This document shows positions 24,294-24,377 of a stretch of 24,377 bases of DNA, piece by piece (position 1 is the stretch's first letter; each line of letters begins with the position of its first letter). Origin of the DNA: an uncultured Clostridium sp. (GTDB taxonomy: Bacteria; Bacillota; Clostridia; Lachnospirales; Lachnospiraceae); assembly GCA_958349075.1 (NCBI GenBank), contig CATWBR010000005.1, positions 1 to 24,377 on the forward strand. The letters are read 5' to 3'. The position numbers and the translations under genes are program-made. The notes under the pieces were generated by a model. It was not told the origin of the DNA. It saw only the letters and a list, made by a program, of their open reading frames with translations, and did no database searches.

Positions 24294-24377
24294 GTCTTCA
24301 GTCCCGGTTGGAGATTGTCGCAGGGTGGGGAATCCGGGCAGAAAAAGTTCCTACGGGAAACGCTTGCGCTCGTTGGA
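24294..24377 (+). repeat. Palindromic repeat, copy C (cut by window end)
   Basis: This is the left arm only: GTCTTCAGTCCCGG, then the conserved core GGGTGGGGAATCCGGGCAG, AAAAAGTTCCTACGGGAAAC and GCTTGCGCTC, in the same order as copies A and B with few substitutions. The flank upstream contains GACGAGGTGGATGG, also present (inverted) beside copy A, and a short GTGGATGGG tandem. The element continues past the right edge. Confidence 0.85.

Overview
The window looks like a chromosomal segment of a Gram-positive anaerobe of the Lachnospiraceae (Clostridium cluster XIVa). The reasons are: a gene order miaB - (cell-wall protein) - mutS - mutL - miaA - methionine-gamma-lyase-like gene; an endonuclease-type MutL, as in bacteria without MutH; strong AGGAGG-type ribosome binding sites; a secreted protein with clostridial ChW repeats; and CsoR-like copper operators. 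The genus is not certain. No rRNA, tRNA, CRISPR array, transposase or phage gene was found.

Region 1 (about 1-10,500, plus strand) is a surface-glycan operon. A terminator (35-70) ends whatever lies upstream and is followed at once by a promoter (68-96). Ten tightly packed genes follow: UDP-galactopyranose mutase (glf), a LicD-family phosphotransferase, a MOP-type flippase, a class V aminotransferase resembling 2-aminoethylphosphonate (AEP) transaminase, a LicC/PntC-like nucleotidyltransferase, a large DUF2142 membrane protein, two family 2 glycosyltransferases, a DPM1-like polyprenyl-phosphate glycosyltransferase and a DUF2304 membrane protein. Several overlap by 4-14 bases. Together they suggest a galactofuranose-containing glycan that is exported and decorated through a CMP-activated amino-phospho group (AEP, phosphocholine or similar). 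The initiating glycosyltransferase and the polymerase are not in the window.

Region 2 (10,498-11,161) is a gene-free stretch between convergent operons. It holds two copies, in opposite orientation, of a roughly 204-bp imperfect palindrome with GTCTTCAGTCC termini. A third copy is cut by the right edge of the window (24,294-24,377). This is the clearest unexplained sequence family here.

Region 3 (11,162-21,283, minus strand) is one apparent operon read from right to left: miaB, an L,D-transpeptidase with ChW and choline-binding-type repeats, mutS, mutL, miaA and a YnbB-like PLP enzyme. Gaps are 14-20 bases, except for 159 bases between mutL and miaA that carry a perfect 17-bp-arm palindrome.

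Region 4 (21,430-24,190, minus strand) is a single-gene copper-efflux unit. CopA carries an N-terminal HMA domain and a C-terminal one. The C-terminal HMA is preceded by what looks like an intact internal ribosome binding site and start codon, as if a copZ chaperone gene had fused in frame while keeping its own translation start. The promoter (TTGCAA-N17-TATAAT) has a CsoR-like operator in its spacer and a second operator in the leader. No csoR gene is visible.
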